DNA from: Campylobacter showae CSUNSWCD
GTDB lineage: Bacteria > Campylobacterota > Campylobacteria > Campylobacterales > Campylobacteraceae
DNA: 64,000 bases
Direction: 5' to 3'
Assembly (NCBI RefSeq): GCF_000313615.1
Contig: NZ_AMZQ01000012.1
Span: 1-64,000, forward strand
A program made the position numbers and the translations under genes. Of the stretch, positions 49,166-57,358 are shown piece by piece. The notes under the pieces were generated by a model. It saw only the letters and a list, made by a program, of their open reading frames with translations, ran no database searches and was not told where the DNA came from. Each line of letters starts with the position of its first letter. Within the stretch, counting starts at the first letter, position 1.

Positions 49166-49594
49166 TTAAACCCTTGTTTTAAATAAACTTTCAGGCGTCA
49201 AGCCTTCTTTATCGTAGCTGCCGGACTCGCTTTTAAACATATTTTTTAGCAAGCTATCGAAAAATTCTTTCACTCCGACGACGTATTTTGCGTATTCTTT
49301 GTTTTTTGAGTAGAGCTCTTCAAGTTTTGAGCGCATAAGAGTTAGAGATGTTTTCACCTCATCATCAAGGATAGAGCTTAAATTTACCCCGCCGTTTTCC
49401 CTTGAGACTCTTAAAAGCTCTTTATCTAGCAGCGATTTTACGGATTCAAATTTTTTAACTAGCTCATTTTTGCGCCTGACACTATCATCGACCTTAGTGT
49501 GATCGGCTAGTTTTATCTTTTCTATATCTTCCGTAGTTTGAGCGATGAGCTCGTCTAGTACGCCCATCGCCTCATCCAAATATCTTTTAAGCAT
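49166..49594 (-). CDS. FlgN-like flagellar export chaperone
   Basis: 142 aa, almost entirely helical (LDEAMGVLDELIAQTTEDIEKIKLADHTKVDD...). Position directly before flgK and size match FlgN, which binds FlgK and FlgL before export. Sequence similarity is weak, as usual for this family, so the call rests on context plus helical pattern. AGGAC precedes the ATG. Confidence 0.72.
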   Translation of the reverse strand: MLKRYLDEAMGVLDELIAQTTEDIEKIKLADHTKVDDSVRRKNELVKKFESVKSLLDKELLRVSRENGGVNLSSILDDEVKTSLTLMRSKLEELYSKNKEYAKYVVGVKEFFDSLLKNMFKSESGSYDKEGLTPESLFKTRV

Positions 49595-49629
49595 TTTTGT
49601 CCTTTCTTTTTACGCAAGGACAAAAAATC

Positions 49630-49839
49630 TTATAAAAGCGTATCAGCAATGGCTTTTGCAGTCTTAGACATATCTAGTTTATATGTTCCGTTTGCGATCT
49701 GCTCGGCTATCTTTGCGACCTTGCTTTCTTCTTTGCCTTGTGTTTTTTCCATGTTTTCGCTCTTTTTTACGTCGTTTGAGCGAGTGATTTGCTGCGGGCT
49801 CATGCCCAGTTTAGCTCCCAAAGTTCCTATCATTTTCAA
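49630..49839 (-). CDS. flgM: Anti-sigma28 factor FlgM
   Basis: 69 aa. The small size, N-terminal MIGTLGAKLGMSPQQITRSNDVKKSEN and C-terminal KVAKIAEQIANGTYKLDMSKTAKAIADTLL are the FlgM pattern: a C-terminal helix block binds sigma28 (FliA) until FlgM is exported. It sits between the rod gene and flgN, with a sigma28-type promoter at 49864-49890, so it is regulated by its own target. Confidence 0.88.
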   Translation of the reverse strand: MKMIGTLGAKLGMSPQQITRSNDVKKSENMEKTQGKEESKVAKIAEQIANGTYKLDMSKTAKAIADTLL

Positions 49840-49863
49840 GCCTTTTTAGATTTGTTAGAAACT

Positions 49864-49890
49864 AAATCGGCAAATTTTGAAATTTCTTAA
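49864..49890 (-). promoter_or_regulatory. Sigma28-type promoter of flgM
   Basis: TTAA, 15 bases, GCCGATTT on the minus strand; compare the FliA consensus TAAA-N15-GCCGATAA. Its -35 coincides with the stop codon of the rod gene, and the ATG of flgM is 25 bases downstream of the -10. Confidence 0.7.
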
Positions 49891-50198
49891 GCCCTTTCTT
49901 TCAAATAATTGAATAAAAGTTCGCTAAAGCCTAAATTTCCGCTCAGAGCCTTGCTCATAGTATCGTTATACATCGAGTGATAGATCTCATCTCCGGCATC
50001 TTTGCCAAATAATGGATTTTCGTCTTTTAGCGCGATATCCAGCACGCTTTTAACTAAAAACGCCTCAAAAGCGTCGGTTTGCTCTTTTAAAAGCGCATCT
50101 TGCTCGCTTTGAGGCTTATCTGCACGTCTATTTTCGATTGAACTAGTGGCAAATTTATTATACGAGCTTAAAGCCGCCGAAGTATCTACGTTTAGCAT
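49887..50198 (-). CDS. flgJ: Flagellar rod-binding protein (FlgJ N-terminal domain)
   Basis: 103 aa. Only the rod-assembly domain of FlgJ is present (LLKEQTDAFEAFLVKSVLDIALKDENPLFGKDAGDEIYHSMYNDTMSKAL); no muramidase domain follows, as in other Campylobacterota. It probably caps rod growth in the periplasm. Its ATG shares bases with the flgI stop (TAATG), with GGAG upstream. Confidence 0.82.
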   Translation of the reverse strand: MLNVDTSAALSSYNKFATSSIENRRADKPQSEQDALLKEQTDAFEAFLVKSVLDIALKDENPLFGKDAGDEIYHSMYNDTMSKALSGNLGFSELLFNYLKERA

Positions 50199-51259
50199 TA
50201 TATTATCTCCAAATTTACGTGTATGGCGCCCACGCGTTTTAGATTTTCCATTATCGCGATGATATCGCTAGGTGTCGCGCCCATCTTACTTAGCGCCCTT
50301 GCGACGCTAGCTACGGTGGTTTTTTCGCCGCTGATTTTTAGCATATTAGTTAGCGGATCAACCGCTGCGCCGTCTTGCAGATCGATTGTTTGCTGATTTG
50401 CCGCCATATCGTCGTATGAGCTAGGCTCTATCTTTATCGTGATATCGCCGTGGGTGATGACGACGGGATCAACAGTGATATTTATACCGCTTACTATCGT
50501 GCCGGTGCGCTCGTCGATTACGATCTTATCTAGCGCTTTATAATCCACGTCCAAATTTAACACCCTGGCTACGAAATCAACCATATTTGCGCCGTTTGGC
50601 TTAGCGATCCTGATCGTTCGAGAGTCGACGGCTACGGCGCTATCGCCGCCTACATTTAAATTTACGGCTCTTTGGATATTTGAAGCAGTATCGAAATTTG
50701 ACTCTTTTAAGCTTAAAAATATCGCTTCTTGATTGTAGATATCGTACGCTATCTCGCGCTCCACGATAGCGCCGCTTGGGATCGTGCCCGCGGTTACGTG
50801 GTTGCCGCCTTTACTTCCGCCTCCGCGAGATGCGGTTTTACCGCCTATGGTTAGCGACCCCTGTGCTAGAGCGTAAATGTCGCCGTCCACGCCTTTAAGC
50901 GGAGTCATCAAAAGCGTTCCGCCCTGAAGGCTCTTTGCATCGCCGATAGATGAGATCACGACATCAAGCTTATCGCCTTGCCTAGCAAACGGCGGTAGCT
51001 TTGCGATAACCATTACCGCGGCGGTATTTTTTGATTTGATGTCGTCTGGCTTGATTTTTACGTTTACGCTTTGAAGCATATTTGAAAGAGACTGGATCGT
51101 AAACTCCGAGCTACTGCCGTCGCCAGAGCCGTTTAGACCGACGACCAGGCCGTATCCGATCAGCTGATTTTCCCTCACGCCCACGACGTTTGCGATGTCT
51201 TTTATCTGCGCAGCAAAAGCCGATATAGCAAGGGTTAGCAAGCATGCCGCTAGTTTCAT
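50198..51259 (-). CDS. flgI: Flagellar P-ring protein FlgI
   Basis: 353 aa from ATG 51259 (AAGGA 6 bases upstream; a longer frame to 51298 is rejected). Sec signal (MKLAACLLTLAISAFA), then the family start QIKDIANVVGVRENQLIGYGLVVGLNGSGDG. It forms the periplasmic P ring around the rod. Typical GINITVDPVVITHGDITI and C-terminal NLKRVGAIHVNLEII. It carries a GG-N10-GC sigma54 promoter at 51293-51311. Confidence 0.94.
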   Translation of the reverse strand: MKLAACLLTLAISAFAAQIKDIANVVGVRENQLIGYGLVVGLNGSGDGSSSEFTIQSLSNMLQSVNVKIKPDDIKSKNTAAVMVIAKLPPFARQGDKLDVVISSIGDAKSLQGGTLLMTPLKGVDGDIYALAQGSLTIGGKTASRGGGSKGGNHVTAGTIPSGAIVEREIAYDIYNQEAIFLSLKESNFDTASNIQRAVNLNVGGDSAVAVDSRTIRIAKPNGANMVDFVARVLNLDVDYKALDKIVIDERTGTIVSGINITVDPVVITHGDITIKIEPSSYDDMAANQQTIDLQDGAAVDPLTNMLKISGEKTTVASVARALSKMGATPSDIIAIMENLKRVGAIHVNLEII

Positions 51260-51292
51260 TTTCGTCCTTAAATTTGTATTTTCAAGGAGTAA

Positions 51293-51311
51293 AAGCAATT
51301 AGCATTCCAAA
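51293..51311 (-). promoter_or_regulatory. Sigma54 promoter of flgI
   Basis: TTTGGAAT-GCTAA-TTGCTT on the minus strand, with GG at 51307-51308 and GC at 51295-51296 separated by exactly 10 bases, the sigma54 -24/-12 spacing. It ends about 35 bases before the flgI ATG. The sequence matches the C. jejuni RpoN form closely. Confidence 0.85.
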
Positions 51312-51325
51312 TTTGACGCAAAAAT

Positions 51326-51892
51326 CTAAGAATAGTAGCTAAGCGAGGTGTTTCCGAATTTTTTAGATTTTAAAAGCGTAAATGCGCCGATATTTTCGGG
51401 TAAATTTAGATGGCTAGCATGCTCGAAAGCGATTATATAAATTTTATCTTTAGGCAAATTTCGCGCCAAATTTGCGCACTTTTCATAAACGTCCGCAAAG
51501 CCGTCTCTGATATCAAAAGGCGGGTCAAGATACAAGATAACGGGCAAATTTTGCCTCGCGACGATAGCTGGCGTCATCTCAAAAGTATCGCCGTTTACGA
51601 TTTCCAGCTCGTCGCCGATAAGCTTGGCGTTTTGCAACGCGATTTTATAAGCGTTTTTGTCGATTTCTACCGCGTAGGCCTTTGCAGCGCCATTACTTAG
51701 CGCTTCTGCAGCCATCAGCGCGCTACCGCCGAAAGCCTCAACAAAAATTTTACCTGCTAGCTCGTAACGAAACGAGTCGAAAAACGAACCTTTGACGATG
51801 CTTTTGGTGCTTCTTGTAGTTTGAAGCGAGGGCAAAAGCAGCTTTTTACCTTTAAATTTACCACTTGAAATCGTGGCGTAGAGATTTTTCAA
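51326..51892 (-). CDS. rsmD: 16S rRNA (guanine966-N2)-methyltransferase
   Basis: 188 aa. Opening SGKFKGKKLLLPSLQTTRSTKSIVKGSFFD is the RsmD signature; SAM-binding FVEAFGGSALMAAEALSNGA; catalytic LYLDPPFDIRD. It methylates G966 of 16S rRNA (E. coli numbering). Start is TTG 51892, overlapping the stop of the preceding gene (TTGA). flgI's sigma54 promoter lies at its 3' side. Confidence 0.9.
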   Translation of the reverse strand: MKNLYATISSGKFKGKKLLLPSLQTTRSTKSIVKGSFFDSFRYELAGKIFVEAFGGSALMAAEALSNGAAKAYAVEIDKNAYKIALQNAKLIGDELEIVNGDTFEMTPAIVARQNLPVILYLDPPFDIRDGFADVYEKCANLARNLPKDKIYIIAFEHASHLNLPENIGAFTLLKSKKFGNTSLSYYS

Positions 51893-52275
51893 CGAGTTTT
51901 CCTTAAAAGTGCGAGCAGCTCTTCTTTAAATTTATCTATCAAATTTGAAACTTCAAGCTCCAAATTTGAGCCATTTTGCGGTGCGGCTTCTTCTTTTATA
52001 ACAAATGCTGGCACGTTCGTGCGAGAAGGCGCAATGGGCTCTGAAAACTGAATCGCCGAATAAAACTCCTCAAGCGCGGAGATAAGGGCCTCTTTGCTAA
52101 AAGGGATTTTTAGATGCGGCGAATGCTCGGTGATCACGAAAACGGGCTTTTTGGCCTCTATCTTTTTATCCGCCACGATAAAGTCGCAATCTTTTCTAGG
52201 CGAGATAAAATCCCTCAAAAATAGCCTTAGCGACTCTCCTAGCAAAATACAGTCGCATTCAAACGAAATTTTCAC
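51889..52275 (-). CDS. Conserved hypothetical protein next to rsmD
   Basis: 128 aa from GTG 52275, with GGAGAAATC upstream. The N-terminal half is an alpha/beta domain (DCILLGESLRLFLRDFI, VFVITEHSPHLKIPFSKEALISALEEFY); the C-terminal end is a helix (LELEVSNLIDKFKEELLALLRK). I recognise no family. It overlaps rsmD, so it is translationally coupled to it, and it is divergent from flaG. Confidence 0.65.
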   Translation of the reverse strand: MKISFECDCILLGESLRLFLRDFISPRKDCDFIVADKKIEAKKPVFVITEHSPHLKIPFSKEALISALEEFYSAIQFSEPIAPSRTNVPAFVIKEEAAPQNGSNLELEVSNLIDKFKEELLALLRKTR

Positions 52276-52366
52276 GATTTCTCCTTTTTTCTCGCCTTAA
52301 TTTAGGCTGGATTTTAACAAATTTATGCGAAAATTTAAATTAAGCAAAAATTTTCCCGAACGGGGC

Positions 52367-52393
52367 TAAAAAAATTTACAAATTTGACGATAT
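52367..52393 (+). promoter_or_regulatory. Sigma28 promoter of flaG-fliD-fliS
   Basis: TAAA (52367-52370), 15 bases, then GACGATAT (52386-52393). Spacing is exactly that of FliA promoters, with six of eight bases in the -10 box as consensus. The flaG ATG is 30 bases downstream. Confidence 0.8.
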
Positions 52394-52423
52394 AGAAGCT
52401 AGCAAATATTTAAAGGAGAAAAT

Positions 52424-52795
52424 ATGGAAATTTTCAAAGTAGCAAGCCAACCGATGGCAAACGTAGCTACAAGCTCACACGCGCAAAGCTCTACGCAAAC
52501 TAGAGAGGTCGAAAGGACGCAGATCCAACAAGATACGACACGCAATCTAACCGAGCAAAACAACGAAACGCTAAGCAAAGAAGTAAAAGAAGCCACCGAA
52601 AAACTAAATAAACAAATGGAAGATCTAGGCACTAGCATACGCTTTGGTTATAATGATAAGATAGGCGCGATGTACGTAAACGTCATGGAGATGAAAACGG
52701 GCGAAGTTATTCGCAAAATCCCGACCGAGCAGGCAATGAAGCTAAGCGAGTATTTTAAAGAAGCCGTCGGCGTATTATTTGACAAGGAGAGCTAA
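52424..52795 (+). CDS. flaG: FlaG-family flagellar protein
   Basis: 123 aa. A low-complexity, Gln/Ser/Thr-rich N-terminal half and the conserved FlaG domain (LNKQMEDLGTSIRFGYNDKIGAMYVNVMEMKTGEVIRKIPTEQAMKLSEYF). In relatives it limits filament length. First gene of flaG-fliD-fliS, with ribosome site AAAGGAG and a sigma28 promoter upstream. Confidence 0.93.
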   Translation: MEIFKVASQPMANVATSSHAQSSTQTREVERTQIQQDTTRNLTEQNNETLSKEVKEATEKLNKQMEDLGTSIRFGYNDKIGAMYVNVMEMKTGEVIRKIPTEQAMKLSEYFKEAVGVLFDKES

Positions 52796-52797
52796 AA

Positions 52798-54531
52798 ATG
52801 GCACTAGGTAAGGTTTCTTCGCTTGGCTTTGGAAGCCAAGTTTTAACGCAAGACGTTATAGATAAGCTAAAAGCTGCTGACGAAGCGGGTCAGATAAAAC
52901 CCGTAACCGCTAAAATCACGGCAAATGCGACAAAGCAAAAAGATCTGACGGCTCTAAAAACACTAATAGGCACTTTTCGCTCCTCGGTTTCAACCCTAGC
53001 AGACGACAGCTCGTATCAAAAAAGAACCACTAGCTCGGACGGTAAAAGCGCAGATATAAGCGTGAGTGCGGGCGTCGCAGTACAAGATATCGACATAGAT
53101 GTTAAGCAATTAGCCAAAAAAGACGTTTATCAAAGTACTAAATTTGGCACCTCAAGCTCGTTTATTGGCAAAAACGGAACCTTTGGTATAAAAGTCGGAG
53201 ACCAAACCTATAAAATCGAGGTTAAAAACTCCACTACGCTAGAAGAGCTAGCCGATAAGATCAACGAGGTCACAAACGGCGCCGTCTCGGCAAAAGCGAT
53301 GAAGGTTGGCGGCGAAGATCCGTATCAGCTTATATTGCAGTCCAAAGAAACTGGCGCGGAAAACAAGATCGAAATCACAGACGTAGATAGCGATGGATCG
53401 GCCCTAAGCGGCGCATCGGACGTCTTGCAAAAGCTCGGCTGGGATAGCGCAAATATCGCTAACAATAAAATCTCAACGGCACAAGACGCCGAGTTCGTCT
53501 ACAACGGCATTACGATAAAACGAAGCGGCAACGAGGTAAAAGATCTAAATTTAGGAATGACGATAAAACTAAAAGATACGGGCAAGACGACTTTTAGCGT
53601 CAAAGAGGACACCAGCGCGATAAAAGAAAGCATGCAAAGCATGGTGACGGCGTATAACAATCTCGTAAACAACCTAAAAGTCGCTACAGATTATGATTCG
53701 GACACTAAAAAATCTGGTACATTCCAGGGCGTAAGCGAGATAAATACGATAAAATCGACGCTAAATAAAATTTTATTCGGCAATCAGACCTATACGAAAG
53801 ATAACGTAACAAAGACGGCAAATTTAGCCGACTACGGTCTAAGCCTAAATAAAGAAGGCCTGCTAGAGCTAAATAGCTCAAAGCTAACCTCAAAACTAGA
53901 TCAAGACCTAGAAAGCGTGCAAAAGATATTTGCCGGCGGCACTACCTACGGCACGGCTCAGGTTCTTAGCTCAAAACCGGTAGATAGCGGCGCGCTCACT
54001 CTAGGCGGCGACGATCTAGTGATAAACGGCAAAAAGATAAATTTAGCCGCTACGCCTGCGTCAAATTCGGCAAAAGAAAACGCGCTAGCGCTGCTAAAAG
54101 CTATAAACGACGCCGGGATATCGGGCATACAAGCGACTCTAACCGCAAACGAAGACGGCATATCGCTAAAAACTGCAAACGGTACGGCGATAAGCATAAA
54201 AGGCTCTGCCGCAGCGCTAAATGCAGTGGGTTTTAGCGAATCGACCGTAACGCCGAAAAACACGACAGTAAACGGGATATTTGCGTCTACTAAAAAAGCC
54301 GTAGATAGACTAATTAACTCAAAAGACGGTTCTTTAACCAAGTACAACCAAAGCCTGATCGACGAGAAAAAGTCGCTGGACTCGGAAAAAGAAAAAACGC
54401 AAAAGTCGCTCGATGCAAAATACGCCACGATGGAAGAGCGATTTTTGGCATACGACAAGATCATCAGCAAGCTAAACAACGACTTTTCGTCGCTAAAATC
54501 GATGATCGAAGCCGAATATAACAAGAAATAA
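52798..54531 (+). CDS. fliD: Filament cap protein FliD
   Basis: Hook-associated protein 2, 577 aa. It forms the cap under which flagellin is inserted. N-terminal D0/D1 segment (LGKVSSLGFGSQVLTQDVIDKLKAADEAGQ), central variable domains with IDIDVKQLAKKDVYQSTKF, and a C-terminal coiled coil (SLDSEKEKTQKSLDAKYATMEERFLAYDKIISKLN) typical of FliD. Two bases after flaG. Confidence 0.94.
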   Translation: MALGKVSSLGFGSQVLTQDVIDKLKAADEAGQIKPVTAKITANATKQKDLTALKTLIGTFRSSVSTLADDSSYQKRTTSSDGKSADISVSAGVAVQDIDIDVKQLAKKDVYQSTKFGTSSSFIGKNGTFGIKVGDQTYKIEVKNSTTLEELADKINEVTNGAVSAKAMKVGGEDPYQLILQSKETGAENKIEITDVDSDGSALSGASDVLQKLGWDSANIANNKISTAQDAEFVYNGITIKRSGNEVKDLNLGMTIKLKDTGKTTFSVKEDTSAIKESMQSMVTAYNNLVNNLKVATDYDSDTKKSGTFQGVSEINTIKSTLNKILFGNQTYTKDNVTKTANLADYGLSLNKEGLLELNSSKLTSKLDQDLESVQKIFAGGTTYGTAQVLSSKPVDSGALTLGGDDLVINGKKINLAATPASNSAKENALALLKAINDAGISGIQATLTANEDGISLKTANGTAISIKGSAAALNAVGFSESTVTPKNTTVNGIFASTKKAVDRLINSKDGSLTKYNQSLIDEKKSLDSEKEKTQKSLDAKYATMEERFLAYDKIISKLNNDFSSLKSMIEAEYNKK

Positions 54532-54543
54532 AAAGGTAAATTT

Positions 54544-54936
54544 ATGCAATACAACACTGCACACGCGGCGTATTCGCAAAATACGGTAGGCGGCATCGAG
54601 TCGCCTACCAAGCTCATCGAGATGCTTTACGAGGGTGTTTTGAGATTTATTTTTAGAGCTAGAAAAGCAATGCAAGATAACGACGTGGAGAAAAAAGTAT
54701 ATTTCATAAACCGCACGAACGCCATTTTTATCGAGCTTTTAAACTCGCTAGACTACAACCAAGGTAGCATCGCGCACTATCTAAGCGGGCTTTATACGAG
54801 GCAGATCCAACTGCTGTCAATGGCAAATATAAACAACGACGAGCAGAGCCTAAACGAGGTCGTGAGTGTAACCAAACAGCTGCTTGAAGCATGGAAAGAG
54901 ACGACAAACGCAGGACAAGCCGATGTGGCTGGATGA
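54544..54936 (+). CDS. fliS: Flagellin export chaperone FliS
   Basis: 130 aa. Opening YNTAHAAYSQNTVGGIESPTKLIEMLYEGVLRFIFRARKAM is the FliS signature. It binds the flagellin C-terminus and prevents early polymerisation. Thirteen bases after fliD; overlaps the next gene by 14 bases. Confidence 0.94.
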   Translation: MQYNTAHAAYSQNTVGGIESPTKLIEMLYEGVLRFIFRARKAMQDNDVEKKVYFINRTNAIFIELLNSLDYNQGSIAHYLSGLYTRQIQLLSMANINNDEQSLNEVVSVTKQLLEAWKETTNAGQADVAG

Positions 54937-55141
54937 GCTAAAAATAGCCGTCGCTAGCAATGACGCGGAGGCTATCGCGGCACTAGCGGGCGAGACTCCT
55001 AGTAAATTTGACAGCCTAGAGGAAGCCCTGCAAGCTCAGGAACTCCTCGGCGCAGCGATAAATTTGATACAAAAAAACAGAACCGAGCTCGGCAAAGAGC
55101 TAGAAAAACTAAAAAACGTAAAAAAATATATAGCGTCGTAA
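54923..55141 (+). CDS. FliT-position small helical protein
   Basis: 72 aa from ATG 54923, inside the end of fliS in another frame. Predicted as two or three helices (SKFDSLEEALQAQELLGAAINLIQKNRTELGKELEKLKNVKKYI). Its place after fliS, size and helical nature suggest a FliT-like chaperone for FliD, but sequence similarity is not convincing. Confidence 0.62.
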   Translation: MWLDELKIAVASNDAEAIAALAGETPSKFDSLEEALQAQELLGAAINLIQKNRTELGKELEKLKNVKKYIAS

Positions 55142-55212
55142 ATAATTTCTCAAATTTACGGCGCTTTTTATCTCAAATTCTCTTCTAAATTTTATCCCGC
55201 AAAGGCAAAGAT

Positions 55213-55629
55213 ATGACGAAAAATGCTATAAAGGACGCTTTAAAAAATAGACTCGGCGCGGATATAGCGGGCGATTTTAGAGTGCTAAAGGAGCACGAGC
55301 TAGTTAAATTTAACGATGAAGCGAAATTTGTCTTTGAAGGCGAGAGCGAGATATTGCGAGAGTTTTATATCTTTGCAGATACTGGCACGGGCGATCTTTG
55401 GCTTGTCTGTTTAGATGACGGCAAGGTTGCTTTTTACGACCACGACGCGGGATATCTTTGCGCGTCAAATTTGGTTAAATTTAATCTGGATATGGCAGGC
55501 TGGCTTGAGATCGCCGAGATGTTTGGAAAATTTGAAACCATAAACGAGCCAAACGACGAACAAAAATCTAAATTTAAGCTAGCCGTTAATACTATGTGCC
55601 CGCAAATTTTAGAAATTTGGAGTATTTAG
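55213..55629 (+). CDS. SMI1/KNR4-like protein
   Basis: 138 aa. The stretch REFYIFADTGTGDLWLVCLDDGKVAFYDHDAG resembles the core of SMI1/KNR4 (SUKH) domains, which in bacteria are most often immunity proteins against nuclease or other polymorphic toxins. No toxin gene is in the window. It ends about 240 bases before the rnpB 3' end. Fold call is by pattern only. Confidence 0.55.
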   Translation: MTKNAIKDALKNRLGADIAGDFRVLKEHELVKFNDEAKFVFEGESEILREFYIFADTGTGDLWLVCLDDGKVAFYDHDAGYLCASNLVKFNLDMAGWLEIAEMFGKFETINEPNDEQKSKFKLAVNTMCPQILEIWSI

Positions 55630-55867
55630 GCTCCAAAAACGCGCCTTGCGCCGTTTCAAACTTAAACCCTGTCCGTAGCCGTCAAATTTAAACCCGATTC
55701 CGCCTCGCCAAATTTGATCAAATTTTACTCTGCTGCTCGCCGCAAACCTCAGCTTAAATTTGCCAAGCTTCGCAAAACGCGCCGTCCAGATAGCGGTTTA
55801 TCGCAACCAAACCCACGAATTTAAAAAATCCAAGCTAGCTAAATTTGATGAAATAAAAGTAGTAAAA

Positions 55868-56190
55868 AGGCATGGCGATAAGCCGAGTTCTGTCGTGAGT
55901 GATTATTTATCTACTCCAAATTTTACAATTTGGCTCTAGCGAAGGGTTTGACATAAGACTCAAAACCATCCCTTCTTGCTGCGAGTTGGGTTTATATAGC
56001 CGCCGCGCTTGCACGCCGCGCTGGTGGGCTCTTACCCCGCCGTTTCACCTTTACCGCCGAAGCGGCAGTTTGCTTTCTGTTACACTGTCCCTTGGGTCGC
56101 CCCAGCCATCCGTTAGATGGAACTCCGTCTTATTGCAGCTCGGACTTTCCTCTTTTGCCTACGCAAAAGCAATCACTTGCCATACCTTGG
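55868..56190 (-). ncRNA. rnpB: RNase P RNA, rnpB
   Basis: Catalytic RNA that removes tRNA 5' leaders. Universal landmarks read on the minus strand: GAGGAAAGTCCGAGC near the 5' end (CR I), GGTAAAGGTGAAACGGCGGGGTAAGAG in the middle with an exact run ACCTTTACC on the plus strand, and ACAGAACTCGGCTTAT near the 3' end (CR V). The P1 helix is closed by GGTATGGC (56179-56186) with GCCATGCC (55869-55876), followed by a T5 run. TATAAT is at 56196-56201. Ends are estimated to within a few bases. Confidence 0.95.
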
Positions 56191-56195
56191 GCGCG

Positions 56196-56201
56196 ATTAT
56201 A
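56196..56201 (-). promoter_or_regulatory. -10 element of rnpB
   Basis: TATAAT on the minus strand, about 6 bases before the estimated rnpB 5' end. No -35 consensus is visible; the upstream part overlaps the 3' end of the next gene. Confidence 0.75.
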
Positions 56202-56227
56202 GCTTTTTCGGGTTTAAGGATAGCTTT

Positions 56228-56833
56228 TTAACGCACGCTATAATGCCCTAAAGTATTTATTTGAATCATATTAAACTCGGGATATAAAATCACCTCATGA
56301 TCATATTTTATCGGCTGCCCCCACGGTATATGATCCTCTTTGTGCCATATCTGTCTTTTGTCGTTCATTAACACGGTTAGGTTTAAATTTTCAGTCGAAC
56401 CGTAAATCAAATACTCCCGACTGCCGGCATAGTGATAAAACGGTGCTACCCACGATAATTTCAATTCATGTAAATTTTTAGTTTGTGCTACACAGTCGGA
56501 CTTGGGAACAAGATCATAGCCATCTAGCGTCATCGTTTGTTGCGTTGTAGTAAAAGGCCCATCCGCTTTTATAAAATGCGTATAACAGATACAAGTCTGC
56601 CATTTATTAAAACAAACACCATCAGGAACTTTCTTGCGATATATCAGTAGAGTTTTGCCTTCTAAACCAGTCAATGCTTTAAATTTAATCAAATCTCGAT
56701 CTTTTACGTACGGAAATTTAAAAAACGGCGAAATTTGAATAGCTAAATACGCTATCAATAAGAAAAACAGTACAACAACTATAAAAAACGCCGCAATCTT
56801 AACAACTCTGCTTAATATTTTTAATATATACAT
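56228..56833 (-). CDS. Membrane-anchored hypothetical protein
   Basis: 201 aa from ATG 56833 (AAAGACGG upstream); GTG 56878 and ATG 56872 are alternative starts. One strong membrane helix (about 10-34), then a domain of about 160 residues containing four cysteines (DGVCFNKWQTCICYTHF, KSDCVAQ) likely facing the periplasm and disulfide-bonded. No family recognised. Less GC-rich than its neighbours. Confidence 0.55.
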   Translation of the reverse strand: MYILKILSRVVKIAAFFIVVVLFFLLIAYLAIQISPFFKFPYVKDRDLIKFKALTGLEGKTLLIYRKKVPDGVCFNKWQTCICYTHFIKADGPFTTTQQTMTLDGYDLVPKSDCVAQTKNLHELKLSWVAPFYHYAGSREYLIYGSTENLNLTVLMNDKRQIWHKEDHIPWGQPIKYDHEVILYPEFNMIQINTLGHYSVR

Positions 56834-56892
56834 ATCCGTCTTTAATAAACGACTTGCACGCCGCCAGCGCATAATCACCGCGCAAATTTAAA

Positions 56893-57102
56893 CTAAGCCT
56901 TCTTTAAAAACTCCGTCTTTAGCACGATAACGCCCATTTTATCGATTCTGCCTTCTATCTCTTTGTCATTATCCGTGATTTTTATATTTTTTACCATAGT
57001 TCCGCGCTTTAGCGTAGCGCCCGCGCCTTTTACTTTTAGGTCTTTGATTAGAGTTACGTTATCTCCGGCGTTTAGTTCGGTTCCGTTTGCGTCTTTTGGC
57101 AT
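56893..57102 (-). CDS. PhnA-domain protein (YjdM-like, short)
   Basis: 69 aa from ATG 57102 (AAAGGAG 5 bases upstream; the frame upstream is not likely coding). It consists of the C-terminal domain of PhnA/YjdM (KDANGTELNAGDNVTLIKDLKVKGAGATLKRGTMVKNI). The N-terminal zinc ribbon of the full-length type is absent, which is normal for one branch. The name does not imply a proven role in phosphonate metabolism. Confidence 0.85.
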   Translation of the reverse strand: MPKDANGTELNAGDNVTLIKDLKVKGAGATLKRGTMVKNIKITDNDKEIEGRIDKMGVIVLKTEFLKKA

Positions 57103-57320
57103 ATTTTCTCCTTTAAATTTAGCGCTCATTTTACTAAAAAATAAACAAAAAACAAAGCTTAAACTGTTAAAATTAAAAAAACGAGCCAAATTTACATGTT
57201 GTCGTTAAGTAAAGTCGTTAATTTGATTTTATTTTGGTAAGCTTGCGATAGTCGAAACAGTAAACTCTTCTCCAAATTTTAAACAGAAAGCTTTTGGAGA
57301 TTTTAATTTTTAAAATTTAA

Positions 57321-57351
57321 GGCAAAAGGAATCAAATTTGACCCCTTTGCC
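57321..57351 (-). terminator. Hairpin after the M20 peptidase gene
   Basis: GGCAAAAGG (57321-57329) pairs with CCCCTTTGCC (57342-57351), one mismatch, with a 12-base loop. It lies 8 bases past the stop and is followed on the minus strand by a TTAAATTTT tract. Confidence 0.5.
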
Positions 57352-57358
57352 GTTAAAT

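Noticed and set aside
55899-56231. Plus-strand 110-codon frame opposite rnpB
   Set aside because: It is the reverse of the RNase P RNA, with no coding signal.
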